DNA of 64,000 nt from Streptomyces flavochromogenes (GCF_000717595.1 NZ_JNZO01000005.1:234781-298780); one strand, 5' to 3'; shown: positions 26,569-36,389, numbered from the stretch's first letter. Notes: generated by a model not told the origin, from the letters alone. Numbers and translations are program-made.

Positions 26569-26769
26569 ATGGCGATTATTCAGGGTGGCACCGACACCTG
26601 GACGAAGTCCTCGTACTCCGGAGGGAACGGGGCCTGCGTCGAAGTGAAGTCCCCCCTCGTGACCGCGATCGCGGTGCGCGACTCCAAGGCCCCCGAGGGT
26701 CCCTCCCTCTCTTTCGGACCGGGATCGTGGAACGCCTTCGTCGGCGAGGTGAGCGACGGGGCCCTCTGA
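26569..26769 (+). CDS. DUF397-family small protein
   Basis: 66 residues. The signature WTKSSYSGGNGACVEV, then AVRDSKAPEGPSLSFGPGSW, is diagnostic for DUF397. These proteins act with the XRE/DUF5753 regulator encoded just upstream, probably as its antagonist. ATG 26569 is preceded by CGGAG. Confidence 0.93.
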   Translation: MAIIQGGTDTWTKSSYSGGNGACVEVKSPLVTAIAVRDSKAPEGPSLSFGPGSWNAFVGEVSDGAL

Positions 26770-26843
26770 GCCCCGTCGCTCAAGCCGTCACCGCAAGCAC
26801 CACCCGTAGTACACGCACCACACGCACCACCAGCAGTACGAAA

Positions 26844-26884
26844 GAGCCCTCTCGACCGGTCCGCCGTCCTGGCCGAGGGGGCTC
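26844..26884. terminator. Hairpin between the DUF397 gene and the convergent gene
   Basis: GAGCCCTCTCG and CGAGGGGGCTC pair over 11 positions (one G-T). The hairpin sits between the two convergent gene ends. Confidence 0.6.
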
Positions 26885-26901
26885 GGCCTTGCACGGAGCG
26901 G

Positions 26902-27735
26902 TCAGCGCAGTCGGTCCACGTACAGGTCCGTCCCCGGTACGGTCGGAAGGAAGGGCGCCACCAGCTCCACCCGGCCCGCGCCCGCCCCCAGTGACTCCAG
27001 GTCCGTGAAGTGCTCCGTCCAGCACTCCCTCGGGTCCTGTTCGAGGAACCACAGCAGGGTCAGCCGGGTGTCGACGCCCTCGACCTGCTTCACGTACGTC
27101 ATGCGGTCGCCGGGAAGCGGGGTCGGGCGGAAGAGCGTGACCATCGCCGCCGGTGAGCCGGCGAGCCGGCGGGGCAGTTCAACGGTCCGCAGTCGTTCGA
27201 GGAGGGCCGTGCGCTCCTCGGGGCCCTCCGTGTCGACGACCTGGAGGATCAGCCCCGCGTAGGGGTGGTCGAGGGCGTGGAAGTCGCGCGGGCCGGCCGC
27301 CCCGTCGCGGTAGACGGTCGCCTCGTGGTCCTGGAACGCGGTGAAGACATGGGTCCGTTCCTGGTGGACGCGGGCGTCGCGATTGAGCCGCTTGTTGATG
27401 CCGACGGTCCACTTCATGTGGTCGTCGTAGCGGCCCTCGGTGATCCAGTACGTGGAGAGGTAGCAGCCCGCGGTGACGGGCCGGGCGACGGCGGACTTCT
27501 CCGGGACGCGCAGTTCCTGCAGTTCGCGGGTGGCGACCCAGCGGCGGCCCGCGTACATCCAGGGCATGGCCATGGCGCCGGCGTAGTAGTGGTCGTCCTC
27601 GTACCAGCGGTTGTACGCGTACTCGTGGCCCGGATGCGGCTCGACCATGGTGATCAGCGCGTGGCCGGGCCGCACCCCGTACGGGCCGACGGACGCCAGC
27701 TCCGCGTACGTCTCACTGCGGGTCTCCTCGCTCAT
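26902..27735 (-). CDS. Conserved protein, possible dimeric alpha/beta-barrel enzyme
   Basis: 277 residues, no signal peptide or membrane helix. The N-terminal half (HALITMVEPHPGHEYAYNRWYEDDHYYAGAM) has the spacing of ferredoxin-like alpha/beta-barrel proteins of the EthD/ABM type that act on small hydrophobic compounds; a second similar half may follow. I do not recognise a specific family. ATG 27735 follows GGGGAACGAGG. It diverges from an SDR gene, and the perfect regulon palindrome at 27773 lies between them, which ties it to the catabolic genes far to the right. Confidence 0.7.
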   Translation of the reverse strand: MSEETRSETYAELASVGPYGVRPGHALITMVEPHPGHEYAYNRWYEDDHYYAGAMAMPWMYAGRRWVATRELQELRVPEKSAVARPVTAGCYLSTYWITEGRYDDHMKWTVGINKRLNRDARVHQERTHVFTAFQDHEATVYRDGAAGPRDFHALDHPYAGLILQVVDTEGPEERTALLERLRTVELPRRLAGSPAAMVTLFRPTPLPGDRMTYVKQVEGVDTRLTLLWFLEQDPRECWTEHFTDLESLGAGAGRVELVAPFLPTVPGTDLYVDRLR

Positions 27736-27772
27736 CCTCGTTCCCCTTCCCTTGTCGGCGACTCGGGCCTAC

Positions 27773-27789
27773 TCTGACGGACCGTCAGA
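27773..27789. promoter_or_regulatory. Perfect regulon operator TCTGACGG-A-CCGTCAGA
   Basis: A 17-bp perfect palindrome between two divergent genes. The same pattern, TCTGACG-N3-CGTCAGA, recurs at 44409, 44472, 46224, 46266, 49103, 55579 and 55606. Confidence 0.8.
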
Positions 27790-27817
27790 TCGATGAACAG
27801 GCCCAGGGAGGACCCGG

Positions 27818-28600
27818 ATGCTGCTCCAGGGGAAGACGGTCGTCGTGTCGGGTGTCGGCGCGGGACTCGGTCATCGCATCGCCGAGACGGTCGTACGGGA
27901 CGGGGGCAACGCGGTCCTCGGCGCCCGCACCGAGGCGAACCTCGCCACGTCCGCCGCGGAGATCGACCCGGAGGGGCGCCGTACGGCCTACCGGGCCACC
28001 GACATCACCGACGAGGCGCAGTGCGACGCCCTCGCCGCGCTCGCGACCGACCGTTTCGGCGGGATCGACGCGGTGGTCCACGTCGCCGCCTGGGACTCCT
28101 ACTTCGGCGGTCTGGAGGATGCCGACTTCGCGACCTGGCAGGGGGTTCTCGACGTCAACCTGCTCGGCACGCTGCGGATGACCCGCGCCTGCCTGCCGAC
28201 GCTCAAGGCGCGCGGGGGTTCGGTGGTCCTGATCGGCACGCAGTCGGCGGTGGCCGCGCCCACACAGGTACGGCAGGCGGCGTACGCGGCCTCGAAGGGG
28301 GCCCTGACCTCGGCGATGTACTCGCTCGCGCACGAGCTGGGGCCGCACCGCATCCGGGTCAACACCGTGCTGCCCGGCTGGATGTGGGGTCCGCCGGTGC
28401 AGGCCTTCGTCCAGTTCACCGCGCACACCGAGAAGGTCCCGGAGGCGGAGGTGCTCGCCCGGCTCACCGAGCGGATGGCGCTTCCGGAACTCGCGACGGA
28501 CGGGGACGTGGCGGAGGCCGCGGCCTTCCTCGCCTCGGACCGGGCGCGCGCGATCACGGGTCAGTCCCTTCTGGTCAACGCCGGTGAGCTGATGCGCTGA
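27818..28600 (+). CDS. Short-chain dehydrogenase/reductase
   Basis: 260 residues. NAD(P)-binding VSGVGAGLG near the N-terminus, HVAAWDS in place of the usual NNAG, catalytic Ser in GTQSAVAAPTQ and the YAASK active-site motif are visible. The late LLVNAGELM replaces the common VDGG end. ATG 27818 follows GGGAGGA. The operator 29 nt upstream links it to the acyl-CoA catabolic regulon; its substrate is likely a hydroxyacyl or cyclic alcohol, which is inference. Confidence 0.9.
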   Translation: MLLQGKTVVVSGVGAGLGHRIAETVVRDGGNAVLGARTEANLATSAAEIDPEGRRTAYRATDITDEAQCDALAALATDRFGGIDAVVHVAAWDSYFGGLEDADFATWQGVLDVNLLGTLRMTRACLPTLKARGGSVVLIGTQSAVAAPTQVRQAAYAASKGALTSAMYSLAHELGPHRIRVNTVLPGWMWGPPVQAFVQFTAHTEKVPEAEVLARLTERMALPELATDGDVAEAAAFLASDRARAITGQSLLVNAGELMR

Positions 28601-28645
28601 TACCCGCAGGAACCTTCCGATTCCCCGCCGATTCCCCTCGGGAAA

Positions 28646-28661
28646 GTTCATGGACATGAAC
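28646..28661. promoter_or_regulatory. Palindrome upstream of the symporter gene
   Basis: GTTCATG-GA-CATGAAC has perfect 7-bp arms and lies 124 nt before the symporter ATG, in an AT-richer stretch. The binder is unknown. Confidence 0.45.
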
Positions 28662-28784
28662 AAGAGTCAGTAAGTAGAACGATTTTACTGTCCCTTGACC
28701 CTCCATTGCATTGTCCCTGCCTTGTGACTCGCCACACCATGAACGGCGTTCACAAGGCGGACCAGAACCCCTGGAGGGGGCTCC

Positions 28785-30329
28785 ATGAACAGTCTCGACT
28801 GGGCCGTGCTCATCGGCTATTTCGGCGTGATGGTCGCGATCGGTGTCTGGTCCCACAAGCGGGTGGACACCGTCTCCGACTTCTTCACGGCCGGCGGCCG
28901 GATGCCCTGGTGGCTCTCCGGCATCTCCCACCACATGTCGGGCTACAGCGCGGTGATGTTCACCGGGTACGCGGGCATCGCCTTCACCTACGGCGTCACC
29001 TCCTACGTCACCTGGTCCTTCCCCATCGCGATCGGCATCGCCATCGGTGCGAGCCTCTTCGCCCCCCGGCTCAACCGGCTGCGCTCCCGCCTCAAGGTGG
29101 CCTCCCCGCTCGAATACCTCAAGGACCGCTACAACCTCCCCACCCAGCAGGCCCTCGCCTGGTCCGGCGTCCTGCTGAAGATCGTCGACGTCGGCGCCAA
29201 ATGGGCCGCCATCGCCACCCTGCTCTCCGTCTTCACCGGCATCTCCCTCAACCAGGGCATCCTCATCACCGGTGTCGTCACCGGCATCTACTGCACCGTC
29301 GGCGGACTCTGGGCCGACGCCCTCACCGAACTCGGCCAGTTCGTCATCCAGCTCCTCGCCGGCGTCGCCATGCTCGTCGCCGTCCTCGGCAAGCTCGGCG
29401 GCTTCAGCGCCCTGTGGACCGTGTGGGACCGGCCCGAGCTCCAGGGCCACACCGCGCCGACGGCCGGCCCGTACACGCTGACCTTCCTCCTCGCGTACCT
29501 CTTCATCAAGACCTTCGAGTACAGCGGCGGCATGTGGAACCAGGCCCAGCGCTACATGGCCACGCCCAACGCCCGCGAGGCCACCCGCTCCGGCCGGCTC
29601 TCCGCCGTGCTCTGGTTCATCTGGCCGCTGGTCCTCTTCTTCCCCATGTGGGTCGCGCCGCTGCTCGTCGACCCGAAGAAGCCCGACGCCTCCGACTCGT
29701 ACGCCCTGATGACCGAGCAGCTGCTGCCCCACGGCCTCCTCGGCCTCGTCGTCGTCGGCTTCTTCTCGCACACCATGGCCATGTGCTCCTCCGACGCCAA
29801 CGCCATCGCCGCCGTCTTCACCCGTGACATCGCCCCCGCCGTCAGCAAGGCCGCCCGCGGCTGGAGCCAGAAGGCCGGGCTGCTCGCCGCGCGCTGGTCG
29901 ACGATCGCCTTCCTCGCGCTGTCGATGGCCATCGCCACCCAGGTCAACTCCCCCACCTTCAAGGACATCATCACCGTCGTCATCAAGTGGGTCGCAGGAC
30001 TCATGGGGCCGATCGCGATCCCCTTCATGCTCGGTCTGCTCCGCACCTTCCGGAAGTCCGGCCCGACCGCGGCGCTCGTCTCCTGGGCCGCCGGCCTCTT
30101 CGTCTTCTGGCTCACCAACTACGGCCTCGACGGCATCGAGCTCCAGATCCAGATCGTCTCGCCGCTCGCCACGTCCCTCGTCCTCTACGTCCTCATCGGC
30201 TTCGTCCGGCCCGAGGACACCCCGGAGCGGGACGCGCTGCTCGCCCGGATCGGCACCGACCCGGACGACGAGGGCGCCGCCGCGATCCCCGCGCAGGGCG
30301 GCGAGCGCGCCGATCAGCCCCTCGGGTAA
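28785..30329 (+). CDS. Sodium:solute symporter (SSS family)
   Basis: 514 residues with about 13 membrane helices. The start LDWAVLIGYFGVMVAIGVW and SDFFTAGGRMPWWLSGISHHMSGYSAVMFTG are the usual SSS helix 1-2 features, and the GFFSHTMAMCSSDANAIAAVFTRDI segment matches the sodium-binding helix 8 region. Sugars or related solutes are the common substrates, but it cannot be told which. ATG 28785 follows GGAGGGGG. Its end overlaps the convergent ADP-ribosylglycohydrolase-like gene by 16 bp. Confidence 0.9.
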   Translation: MNSLDWAVLIGYFGVMVAIGVWSHKRVDTVSDFFTAGGRMPWWLSGISHHMSGYSAVMFTGYAGIAFTYGVTSYVTWSFPIAIGIAIGASLFAPRLNRLRSRLKVASPLEYLKDRYNLPTQQALAWSGVLLKIVDVGAKWAAIATLLSVFTGISLNQGILITGVVTGIYCTVGGLWADALTELGQFVIQLLAGVAMLVAVLGKLGGFSALWTVWDRPELQGHTAPTAGPYTLTFLLAYLFIKTFEYSGGMWNQAQRYMATPNAREATRSGRLSAVLWFIWPLVLFFPMWVAPLLVDPKKPDASDSYALMTEQLLPHGLLGLVVVGFFSHTMAMCSSDANAIAAVFTRDIAPAVSKAARGWSQKAGLLAARWSTIAFLALSMAIATQVNSPTFKDIITVVIKWVAGLMGPIAIPFMLGLLRTFRKSGPTAALVSWAAGLFVFWLTNYGLDGIELQIQIVSPLATSLVLYVLIGFVRPEDTPERDALLARIGTDPDDEGAAAIPAQGGERADQPLG

Positions 30330-31432
30330 CGCGCCAGCCAGCCCGGCGACGACTCCGTCGGGCTGTGCAGGGCGGCCCCCTGCGTCATCTCCATCGAGAA
30401 GTCGTCCGCGAGCTCCAGGACCGTCGCACGGCCCTCCAGTTCGGCCAGCCAGGCCGGCGGGAGGGCCGTCTCGCCGTGCAGGGCGCCGAGCAGCGCGCCC
30501 GTGAGCGCCCCGGTCACCGCCGACGGCCCGTCGTGGTTCACCGCGAGCCGCAGCCCGTGCCGTATGTCCTCGCCGACCAGGGCGCAGTACACGGCCGCCG
30601 CCAACTGCCCCTCCGCCCGGTCCTCGGCCGCCCCGAGGGCGGCCACCCGCTCCGGATCCGGAACCCCTTCCCGTACGGCTCCGAGGGCGCGGCCCAGCGC
30701 CTCGGTGACCGGCTCGTGGCCGGGACGCGCCGCCAGCTGCCCGAGAGCCCGGTCGACAGCCGCCTCCACCGAGCCGCCTCGCGCGAGACCGTGGACGACG
30801 ACCGCGAAGGCGCCGGCGGCGAGGCCGGCGGCGCCTGCGCCATGGGTCTGGGCCGCGCACTCCACGGCGAGCTGGCAGACGAGCTGCGGCTCCCAGCCGA
30901 CGAGCAGTCCGAAGGGGGCGGAGCGGACGAGCGCGCCCGAGTCGACGGCTTCCGGGTTCTTGGGCCTGTCGAGGGTGCCGAGGGTCTCGTCGCCGAGACC
31001 GGTGAGGCAGGCGCGGGGCGGGTTGCGGCGGGCGTAGAGCCATTCCTCGCCGGCGAGCCAGCCGTTGTCCTTGCGGCGCTCGTCGGGGCCCCAGTCTCGC
31101 TGGGTGGCGGCCCAGCGCAGATGCGCCCGGTGGACGTCGGTGGGCGGGTGCCAGGCGCCGGCGTCGCGGCGGACCTGGGCGCGGATCAGGCCGTCGACGG
31201 TGAAGAGCCCCATCTGGGTGGCGGAGGTGACGGCGCCGCGGCGGCCGAACGCGGGCGCGGGCTCGCCGAGTCCGTCAGGTCCGTGCGCGTCCCTGATCTC
31301 GGCGAGGGTGAGCCCCTCGACGCCCGCGCCCAGGGCGTCGCCGAGGGCTCCGCCGAGCAGACAGCCCCGTACGCGGGCGCGGAAGTCCTGCTGTTCGGCA
31401 CGGCCCCACACGGCCGCGGCTGTCGTGGCCAC
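30314..31432 (-). CDS. ADP-ribosylglycohydrolase-like protein with degenerate metal sites
   Basis: 372 residues. The fold is clear: RVRGCLLGGALGDALGAGVE at the start, QMGLFTVDGLIRA, and ALTGALLGALHG near the end. Active DraG-type enzymes hold two magnesium ions with a TDDT motif and a GDxDS motif. Here these read TSAT (residues 69-72) and NHDGPS (299-304), so most metal ligands are missing and it is probably not a hydrolase. GTG 31432 follows GGGAGGG. It is a single gene, convergent with the symporter. Confidence 0.82.
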   Translation of the reverse strand: MATTAAAVWGRAEQQDFRARVRGCLLGGALGDALGAGVEGLTLAEIRDAHGPDGLGEPAPAFGRRGAVTSATQMGLFTVDGLIRAQVRRDAGAWHPPTDVHRAHLRWAATQRDWGPDERRKDNGWLAGEEWLYARRNPPRACLTGLGDETLGTLDRPKNPEAVDSGALVRSAPFGLLVGWEPQLVCQLAVECAAQTHGAGAAGLAAGAFAVVVHGLARGGSVEAAVDRALGQLAARPGHEPVTEALGRALGAVREGVPDPERVAALGAAEDRAEGQLAAAVYCALVGEDIRHGLRLAVNHDGPSAVTGALTGALLGALHGETALPPAWLAELEGRATVLELADDFSMEMTQGAALHSPTESSPGWLARYPRG

Positions 31433-31536
31433 GATGTGCCCTCCCCCGTAGACCGGTCTGCGCAGCACTGTAATGGACCGGGTACGTCCGTTCGGGGGCC
31501 GGAACGTTATGTGATCTGAAGCCCGTCAGTCCACTT

Positions 31537-31716
31537 TTGACCGCAGTTCACCCGAGGTTCGGGCATGACGACCGCAGCCGTGGCGTCCTCTTCCCCTGCA
31601 CCGCCGGCAGGGACCGCGACGGCTGGTCGAACGCCGCCCTGCTCACCGCCCTCGGGGTCCCCGAGGAGACGGTCATGGCCGACTACCTGGCCGGCAACAC
31701 CTACCGGGCGGGCTGA
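31537..31716 (+). pseudogene. Fragment of a protein tyrosine/serine phosphatase
   Basis: Reading the frame that ends at TGA 31714-31716 gives GVLFPCTAGRDRDGW followed by SNAALLTALGVPEETVMADYL. This matches the P-loop (usually HCTAGKDRTGW) and the following helix of Y_phosphatase3 proteins. The CX5R core is kept, but the preceding His is Pro and about 150 N-terminal residues and the C-terminal part are absent. TTG 31537 opens the frame without a ribosome-binding site. It is best read as a decayed gene in the gap between two minus-strand genes. Confidence 0.65.
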
Positions 31717-31744
31717 AGAAGGACCTCCTGGTCGGCTGACCCTC

Positions 31745-34330
31745 CTATTCCGCCGGAAGGACCGGCAGCAGTTCCGGGAGGTGCCCGTCCGACGCCCTCG
31801 CCGTGCGCTGTCGTTCCTCCGGTACGTCGCCGTAGAGGGTGGTGCGGGGCTTCGCGGGGCGGCCCGCTGCCTCGGCGATGGCCTCGAGGTCGCGGATGGA
31901 CCGGTAGGAGCCGTAACTCGAACCCGCCATACGGGAGATGGTCTCCTCCATGAGGGTGCCGCCGAGGTCGTTGGCGCCGGAGCGGAGCATTTCGGCTGCG
32001 CCTTCGGTGCCGAGTTTGACCCAGCTGGTCTGGATGTTGGGGATGTGGGGGTGGAGGAGGAGGCGGGCCATGGCGATGACGGCGCGGTTGTCGCGGGCGG
32101 TGGGGCCGGGGCGGGCGATGCCTGCGAGGTAGACGGGTGCGTTGGTGTGGATGAAGGGCAGGGTGACGAACTCGGTGAAGCCTCCGGTCTCCTGCTGGAT
32201 GCGGGAGAGGGTGCGGAAGTGGCCGAGCCAGTGCCGGGGCTGGTCGACATGCCCGTACATCATCGTGGAGGAGGAGCGGATGCCGAGTTCGTGGGCCGTG
32301 GTGACGACCTCGATCCAGGTGGCGGTCGGGAGTTTGCCCTTGGTGAGGACCCAGCGGACTTCGTCGTCGAGGATCTCGGCGGCCGTGCCGGGGATGGAGT
32401 CCAGCCCGGCCTCCTTCGCTGCGGTGAGCCATTCGCGGATGGACAGACCGGTGCGGGTGGCGCCGTTGACGACTTCCATGGGCGAGAAGGCGTGGACGTG
32501 CATGCCGGGAACACGCTTCTTGACCGCGGCGGCGATGTCGAAATAGGCGGTGCCGGGCAGGTCGGGGTGGATGCCGCCCTGCATGCAGACCTCGACGGCG
32601 CCGACGTCCCAGGCCTGTTCGGCGCGGTCGGCGACCTGGTCGAGGGAGAGGGTGTAGGCGTCGGCGTCGGTACGGCGCTGGGCGAAGGCGCAGAAACGGC
32701 AGCCGGTGTAGCAGACGTTGGTGAAGTTGATGTTCCGGGTGACGATGTACGTCACCTCGTCACCCGACACCGATGCGCGCACGTCGTCCGCGATCCGGGT
32801 GAGGGCGTCGAGGGCCGGCCCGTCGGCATGGAGCAGGGCGAGGGCCTGGGTGTCGGTGAGCCTGGTGGGATCGTCGGCGGCGACGGCGAGGGCCTCGCGG
32901 ACGTCGGCATCGACGCGTTCGGGGACCATGCCGGGTGCGGCGGCTTCACGCAGGGCGTCCCAGTCGCCGTAGACGTCGTCGAAGTCCTCACGCCGGTCGT
33001 GGGTGCGGCCGGTGGTGTCGATCGTGGCGTGCAGGTCCGTGCGGCCGCTGGAGGTGAACGCCTCGTCGGGTTCCTGCCACGGCAGGCCGCGTACCGGCGC
33101 GTCCGGGTCGGCCAGGCCGGTGGCGGGGTCGGCGAGCGCGCGGACGTGCGGGAGGAGGCGCGGGTCGAGCCAGGGCTCGCCGCGGGTGACGAACTCCGGG
33201 TACACGCAGAGCCGTTCCCGCAGCTCGAACCCGGCCGCCCGGGACTTCGCGGCGAGTTCCTCGATGCGGGGCCAGGGGCGTTCGGGGTTGACGTGGTCGA
33301 TGGTGAGGGGGGAGACGCCGCCCCAGTCGTCGATGCCCGCGGCGATGAGGCGCTCGTACTCGGAGTCGACGAGATTGGGCGGGGCCTGGAGGCAGGCGGA
33401 GGGTCCCATGATGTGCCGGGCGACGGCGACGGTCGCGACGAGGTCGTCGAGCTCGGCGTCCGGCATCCCGCGCATGGCCGTGTCCGGCTTGGCACGGAAG
33501 TTCTGGATGATCAGCTCCTGGACGGAGTGATAGGCACGCGAGACCCGCCGCAGCGCGAAGAGCGACTCCGCCCGCTCCTCCAGCGTCTCCCCGATGCCCA
33601 GCAGCAGTCCGGAGGTGAAGGGGACGGAGGACCGCCCGGCGTCCTCAAGGACACGGAGCCGGACGGCGGGCTCCTTGTCGGGGGAGCCGTAGTGGGGGCC
33701 GCCGGGCTCCGACCACAGCCGGGTCGCGGTCGTCTCCAGCATCATCCCCATCGACGGGGCGACGGGCTTGAGCCGCTGGAAGTCGGTCCACGACATCACC
33801 CCGGGATTGAGGTGCGGCAGCAGCCCCGTCTCCTCCAGGATCCGGATCGACATGGCCCGCACATACGCGATGGTGTCGTCGTAGCCGTGCGCGTCGAGCC
33901 ACTCTCGGGCCTCGGGCCAGCGGTCCTCGGGCTTGTCCCCGAGCGTGATCAGCGCTTCCTTGCAGCCCAGTTCCGCGCCGCGGCGGGCGATGTCGAGGAC
34001 CTCGTCCGGCGACATGAACATCCCGTGCCCGTCCCGGCGGAGCTTCCCGGGCACGGTCACGAACGTGCAGTAGTGGCACTTGTCCCGGCACAGCCGGGTC
34101 AACGGTATGAACACGCTCTTCGAGTACGTGATGATCCCGGGCCGCCCGGCCGCCTCGAGCCCCGCGTCCCGCACCCGCCCGGCGGACGCGACCAGATCCG
34201 CCAGGTCCTCCCCCCGCGCCCGCAACAGCACGGCCGCCTCACCGACATCGAGCGCGACCCCGTCCCTGGCCCGCTTCAGGGCACGGCGCATGGCGTTCGC
34301 GGTGGGGCGAGCTTCCTGGTCATCCGTCAT
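31745..34330 (-). CDS. fbiC: 7,8-didemethyl-8-hydroxy-5-deazariboflavin (FO) synthase, CofG-CofH fusion
   Basis: 861 residues, the normal size of actinobacterial FbiC. It has two radical-SAM halves. The N-terminal CofG half carries CRDKCHYC (CxxxCxxC), and the C-terminal CofH half carries CYTGCRFC. Together they join a ribityl pyrimidine and tyrosine to make FO, the chromophore of coenzyme F420. ATG 34330 overlaps the stop of a small upstream frame as ATGA. An LLM enzyme of the F420-using type is encoded just upstream, which fits cofactor supply next to a user. Confidence 0.95.
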   Translation of the reverse strand: MTDDQEARPTANAMRRALKRARDGVALDVGEAAVLLRARGEDLADLVASAGRVRDAGLEAAGRPGIITYSKSVFIPLTRLCRDKCHYCTFVTVPGKLRRDGHGMFMSPDEVLDIARRGAELGCKEALITLGDKPEDRWPEAREWLDAHGYDDTIAYVRAMSIRILEETGLLPHLNPGVMSWTDFQRLKPVAPSMGMMLETTATRLWSEPGGPHYGSPDKEPAVRLRVLEDAGRSSVPFTSGLLLGIGETLEERAESLFALRRVSRAYHSVQELIIQNFRAKPDTAMRGMPDAELDDLVATVAVARHIMGPSACLQAPPNLVDSEYERLIAAGIDDWGGVSPLTIDHVNPERPWPRIEELAAKSRAAGFELRERLCVYPEFVTRGEPWLDPRLLPHVRALADPATGLADPDAPVRGLPWQEPDEAFTSSGRTDLHATIDTTGRTHDRREDFDDVYGDWDALREAAAPGMVPERVDADVREALAVAADDPTRLTDTQALALLHADGPALDALTRIADDVRASVSGDEVTYIVTRNINFTNVCYTGCRFCAFAQRRTDADAYTLSLDQVADRAEQAWDVGAVEVCMQGGIHPDLPGTAYFDIAAAVKKRVPGMHVHAFSPMEVVNGATRTGLSIREWLTAAKEAGLDSIPGTAAEILDDEVRWVLTKGKLPTATWIEVVTTAHELGIRSSSTMMYGHVDQPRHWLGHFRTLSRIQQETGGFTEFVTLPFIHTNAPVYLAGIARPGPTARDNRAVIAMARLLLHPHIPNIQTSWVKLGTEGAAEMLRSGANDLGGTLMEETISRMAGSSYGSYRSIRDLEAIAEAAGRPAKPRTTLYGDVPEERQRTARASDGHLPELLPVLPAE

Positions 34331-34527
34331 GAACCGAGCATACGAGCGGGCGCCACGAGGCGGCTTCGGGTCCCCGCAGGAAGCGGCTGATCCGGCCATC
34401 CGGACAGTCCGCGCCCCCGGCCTCGGTCTCGGGGATCGGCCTCGGCCGCGGGGATCGGCAGGGCGAGCCGCGCCCTGAGCTCCGGGCGGGCGAGGACCCG
34501 GGCCGCCGCCCGCCACCCCGCCGGCAC
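34327..34527 (-). CDS. Possible small coupled gene between LLM and fbiC
   Basis: A 66-codon frame. Its GTG follows the LLM stop directly, and its stop overlaps the fbiC start as ATGA. The first 30 codons ([18 protein letters not shown] onward) have the G/C-ended codons typical of genes here; the rest do not. It could be a real small protein, the remnant of a longer gene, or chance. No family recognised and no ribosome-binding site seen. Confidence 0.3.
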   Translation of the reverse strand: MPAGWRAAARVLARPELRARLALPIPAAEADPRDRGRGRGLSGWPDQPLPAGTRSRLVAPARMLGS

Positions 34528-35358
34528 TCAGAGGTACTCGGCGTACGCGTCCAGGACGCGCAGGACCTCCGGTTCGGTCGCCGGGGGGAGCTGGAGGACG
34601 ACCTCCTCGCACCCCAGTTCCGCGTAGTGCGCGAGCTTGCCCGGGGTCGGGAGGACCGCGTACGGGACGATCTCCAGGGTCTTCGGGTCCCGGCCCGCCT
34701 TCTCCCAGGCCTCCTTCAGGACCGGGAGCGACTCCGTCAGGCCGCGGCCGCCGATCGGCATCCAGCCGTCCGTCTGTGCGGCGATCTGCGCGAAGAGCTT
34801 CGGTCCCGCCGCGCCGCCCAGGAGGATGCGGGGCGCGCCTCCCGCCGGCTTCGGCCAGGCCTCCGAGGCCCGGACCGAGTGGCCGAACTCGCCTGCGTAC
34901 GCTGTGGGTTCAGGAGCCCAGAGCGCTCGCATCAGGTTCAGGCGGTCGCGGCCCAGCTCCCGGCGGGTGCGCCAGTCCACGCCGTGATCGGCCGCCTCCT
35001 CGCGGTTCCAGCCGAAGCCGAGGCCGAGGGTGAAACGGCCTCCCGAGACGTGGTCGAGGGTCGCGATCTGCTTCGCGAGGGCGATCGGGTCGTGCTCGGT
35101 GATCAGCGTGATGCCGGTGCCGAGCGCCAGCCGCTCGGTGACCGCCGCGGCCTGGCCGAGGGCCACGAAGGGGTCGAGGGTGCGGCCGTACTCGCGGGGC
35201 AGCTCGCCGCCCGCCGGGTAGTCCGTGTCCCGTGCGACGGGGATGTGCGTGTGCTCGGGGAGGTAGAGCCCGCCGAACCCGCGCTGTTCGAGCTCGCGCG
35301 CGAGCCGCACGGGGCTGATGGTCTCGTCGGTCAGGAAGATCGTGGTCGAGATCCGCAT
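34528..35358 (-). CDS. LLM-class F420-dependent oxidoreductase
   Basis: 276 residues of the luciferase-like TIM barrel. [38 protein letters not shown] and [16 protein letters not shown] are the usual family signatures, and the length fits the TIGR03619-type group predicted to use F420. ATG 35358 has no clear ribosome-binding site. It leads a row of minus-strand genes ending in fbiC. Confidence 0.88.
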   Translation of the reverse strand: MRISTTIFLTDETISPVRLARELEQRGFGGLYLPEHTHIPVARDTDYPAGGELPREYGRTLDPFVALGQAAAVTERLALGTGITLITEHDPIALAKQIATLDHVSGGRFTLGLGFGWNREEAADHGVDWRTRRELGRDRLNLMRALWAPEPTAYAGEFGHSVRASEAWPKPAGGAPRILLGGAAGPKLFAQIAAQTDGWMPIGGRGLTESLPVLKEAWEKAGRDPKTLEIVPYAVLPTPGKLAHYAELGCEEVVLQLPPATEPEVLRVLDAYAEYL

Positions 35359-35547
35359 AGCGGCACGTTAGGGCGTAAGGCCTGGATTTCCGAGGGGTGC
35401 GACACGAGTGCGTTCCGCGTTGGCCGGGCGTTCACGGGTACGCACCAGGGTGCCTCCATGAGCGAACCGGGCAGACGTGCGCACCCGCCCCGCCGGGGCG
35501 GGGAAATCCACGGGCGGGTTCGTGTGGCGGGGCCTACCGTGGCCCCC

Positions 35548-36288
35548 GTGCTGAAGCGAATCGAGACGTACTACGACGCCGTCCCCCGTTCCGCCGCCCG
35601 TGCCGAGGAGTTCGGGCCACTGACCCTGTTCGTACGGGAGGGGGCGGGCTGGCCGTACTACGCGCGGCCCGCGCTCGGGTACGACGGGGAGGTGACGGTC
35701 GCCGACGTGGACCGGGTCCGGGCGCGGCAGCGGGAGCTGGGGGCGCCCGAGGCGTTCGAGTGGGTGGCGGAGACGACGCCGGGGCTGCGGGCGGCCGTGG
35801 AGGCGAGCGGGCTCACCGTCCACGAGCATCCGCTGATGGTCCTGGAGGGCGACGGGCTCCCGGTGGCCGGGCCCGAGGACGTCACCGTACGGATGGTCGG
35901 CGCGCGCGATCCGTTCCTGGCGAGCGCGGTCGCCGCCCCGTACGCGGCCTTCGGTGCCGAGCCGGCACCGGACGACGTCGCCCGGGTCGCCGAGCGCATC
36001 ACGGCGGGTCTCACCCATCTCTCGGCCGCCCTGGACGACGCCGGTACCGCGCTCTCGGCGGGGCAGCACCAGCCCGTCGGGGACGTCTCCGAGGTCGTCG
36101 GTGTCGGCACCGTCCCGGCGGCCCGGCGGCGGGGTCTCGGGCTGGCGGTGACGGCGGCCCTGGTGGCCGACGCCCGGTCCCGCGGTGTGGAGCTGGTGTT
36201 CCTGTCGGCGTCGGACGCGGACGTGGCCCGGCTCTACGGGCGGCTCGGTTTCCGCACCGTCGCCACCGCGCTGATCGCGGAGGCGTAG
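35548..36288 (+). CDS. GNAT-family N-acetyltransferase
   Basis: 246 residues. The C-terminal part has the acetyl-CoA loop VGVGTVPAARRRGLGLAVTAAL (Q/RxxGxG/A type) and ends in VARLYGRLGFRTV, as in GNAT enzymes; the N-terminal half is a degenerate GNAT repeat. GTG 35548 is used, with a TACCGT -10-like box just upstream suggesting a leaderless message; ATG 35458 is an in-frame alternative that would add 30 Arg/Pro-rich residues. Substrate unknown. Confidence 0.85.
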   Translation: MLKRIETYYDAVPRSAARAEEFGPLTLFVREGAGWPYYARPALGYDGEVTVADVDRVRARQRELGAPEAFEWVAETTPGLRAAVEASGLTVHEHPLMVLEGDGLPVAGPEDVTVRMVGARDPFLASAVAAPYAAFGAEPAPDDVARVAERITAGLTHLSAALDDAGTALSAGQHQPVGDVSEVVGVGTVPAARRRGLGLAVTAALVADARSRGVELVFLSASDADVARLYGRLGFRTVATALIAEA

Positions 36289-36389
36289 GGCGTCCGGGCG
36301 GAGGGGGTGTCACATCTTCCGCGTCCGCTCCGTCAGTGCGGTGAAGGCAGCCGAAACGGCGCACCGAGAGACGCTGAGGAGCGATCACC

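Noticed and set aside
31513..31530. TCTGAAGCCCGTCAGT in the gap before the phosphatase remnant looked like a ninth TCTGACG operator
   Set aside because: The halves are one base too close and the left half has a mismatch; no intact gene starts beside it.
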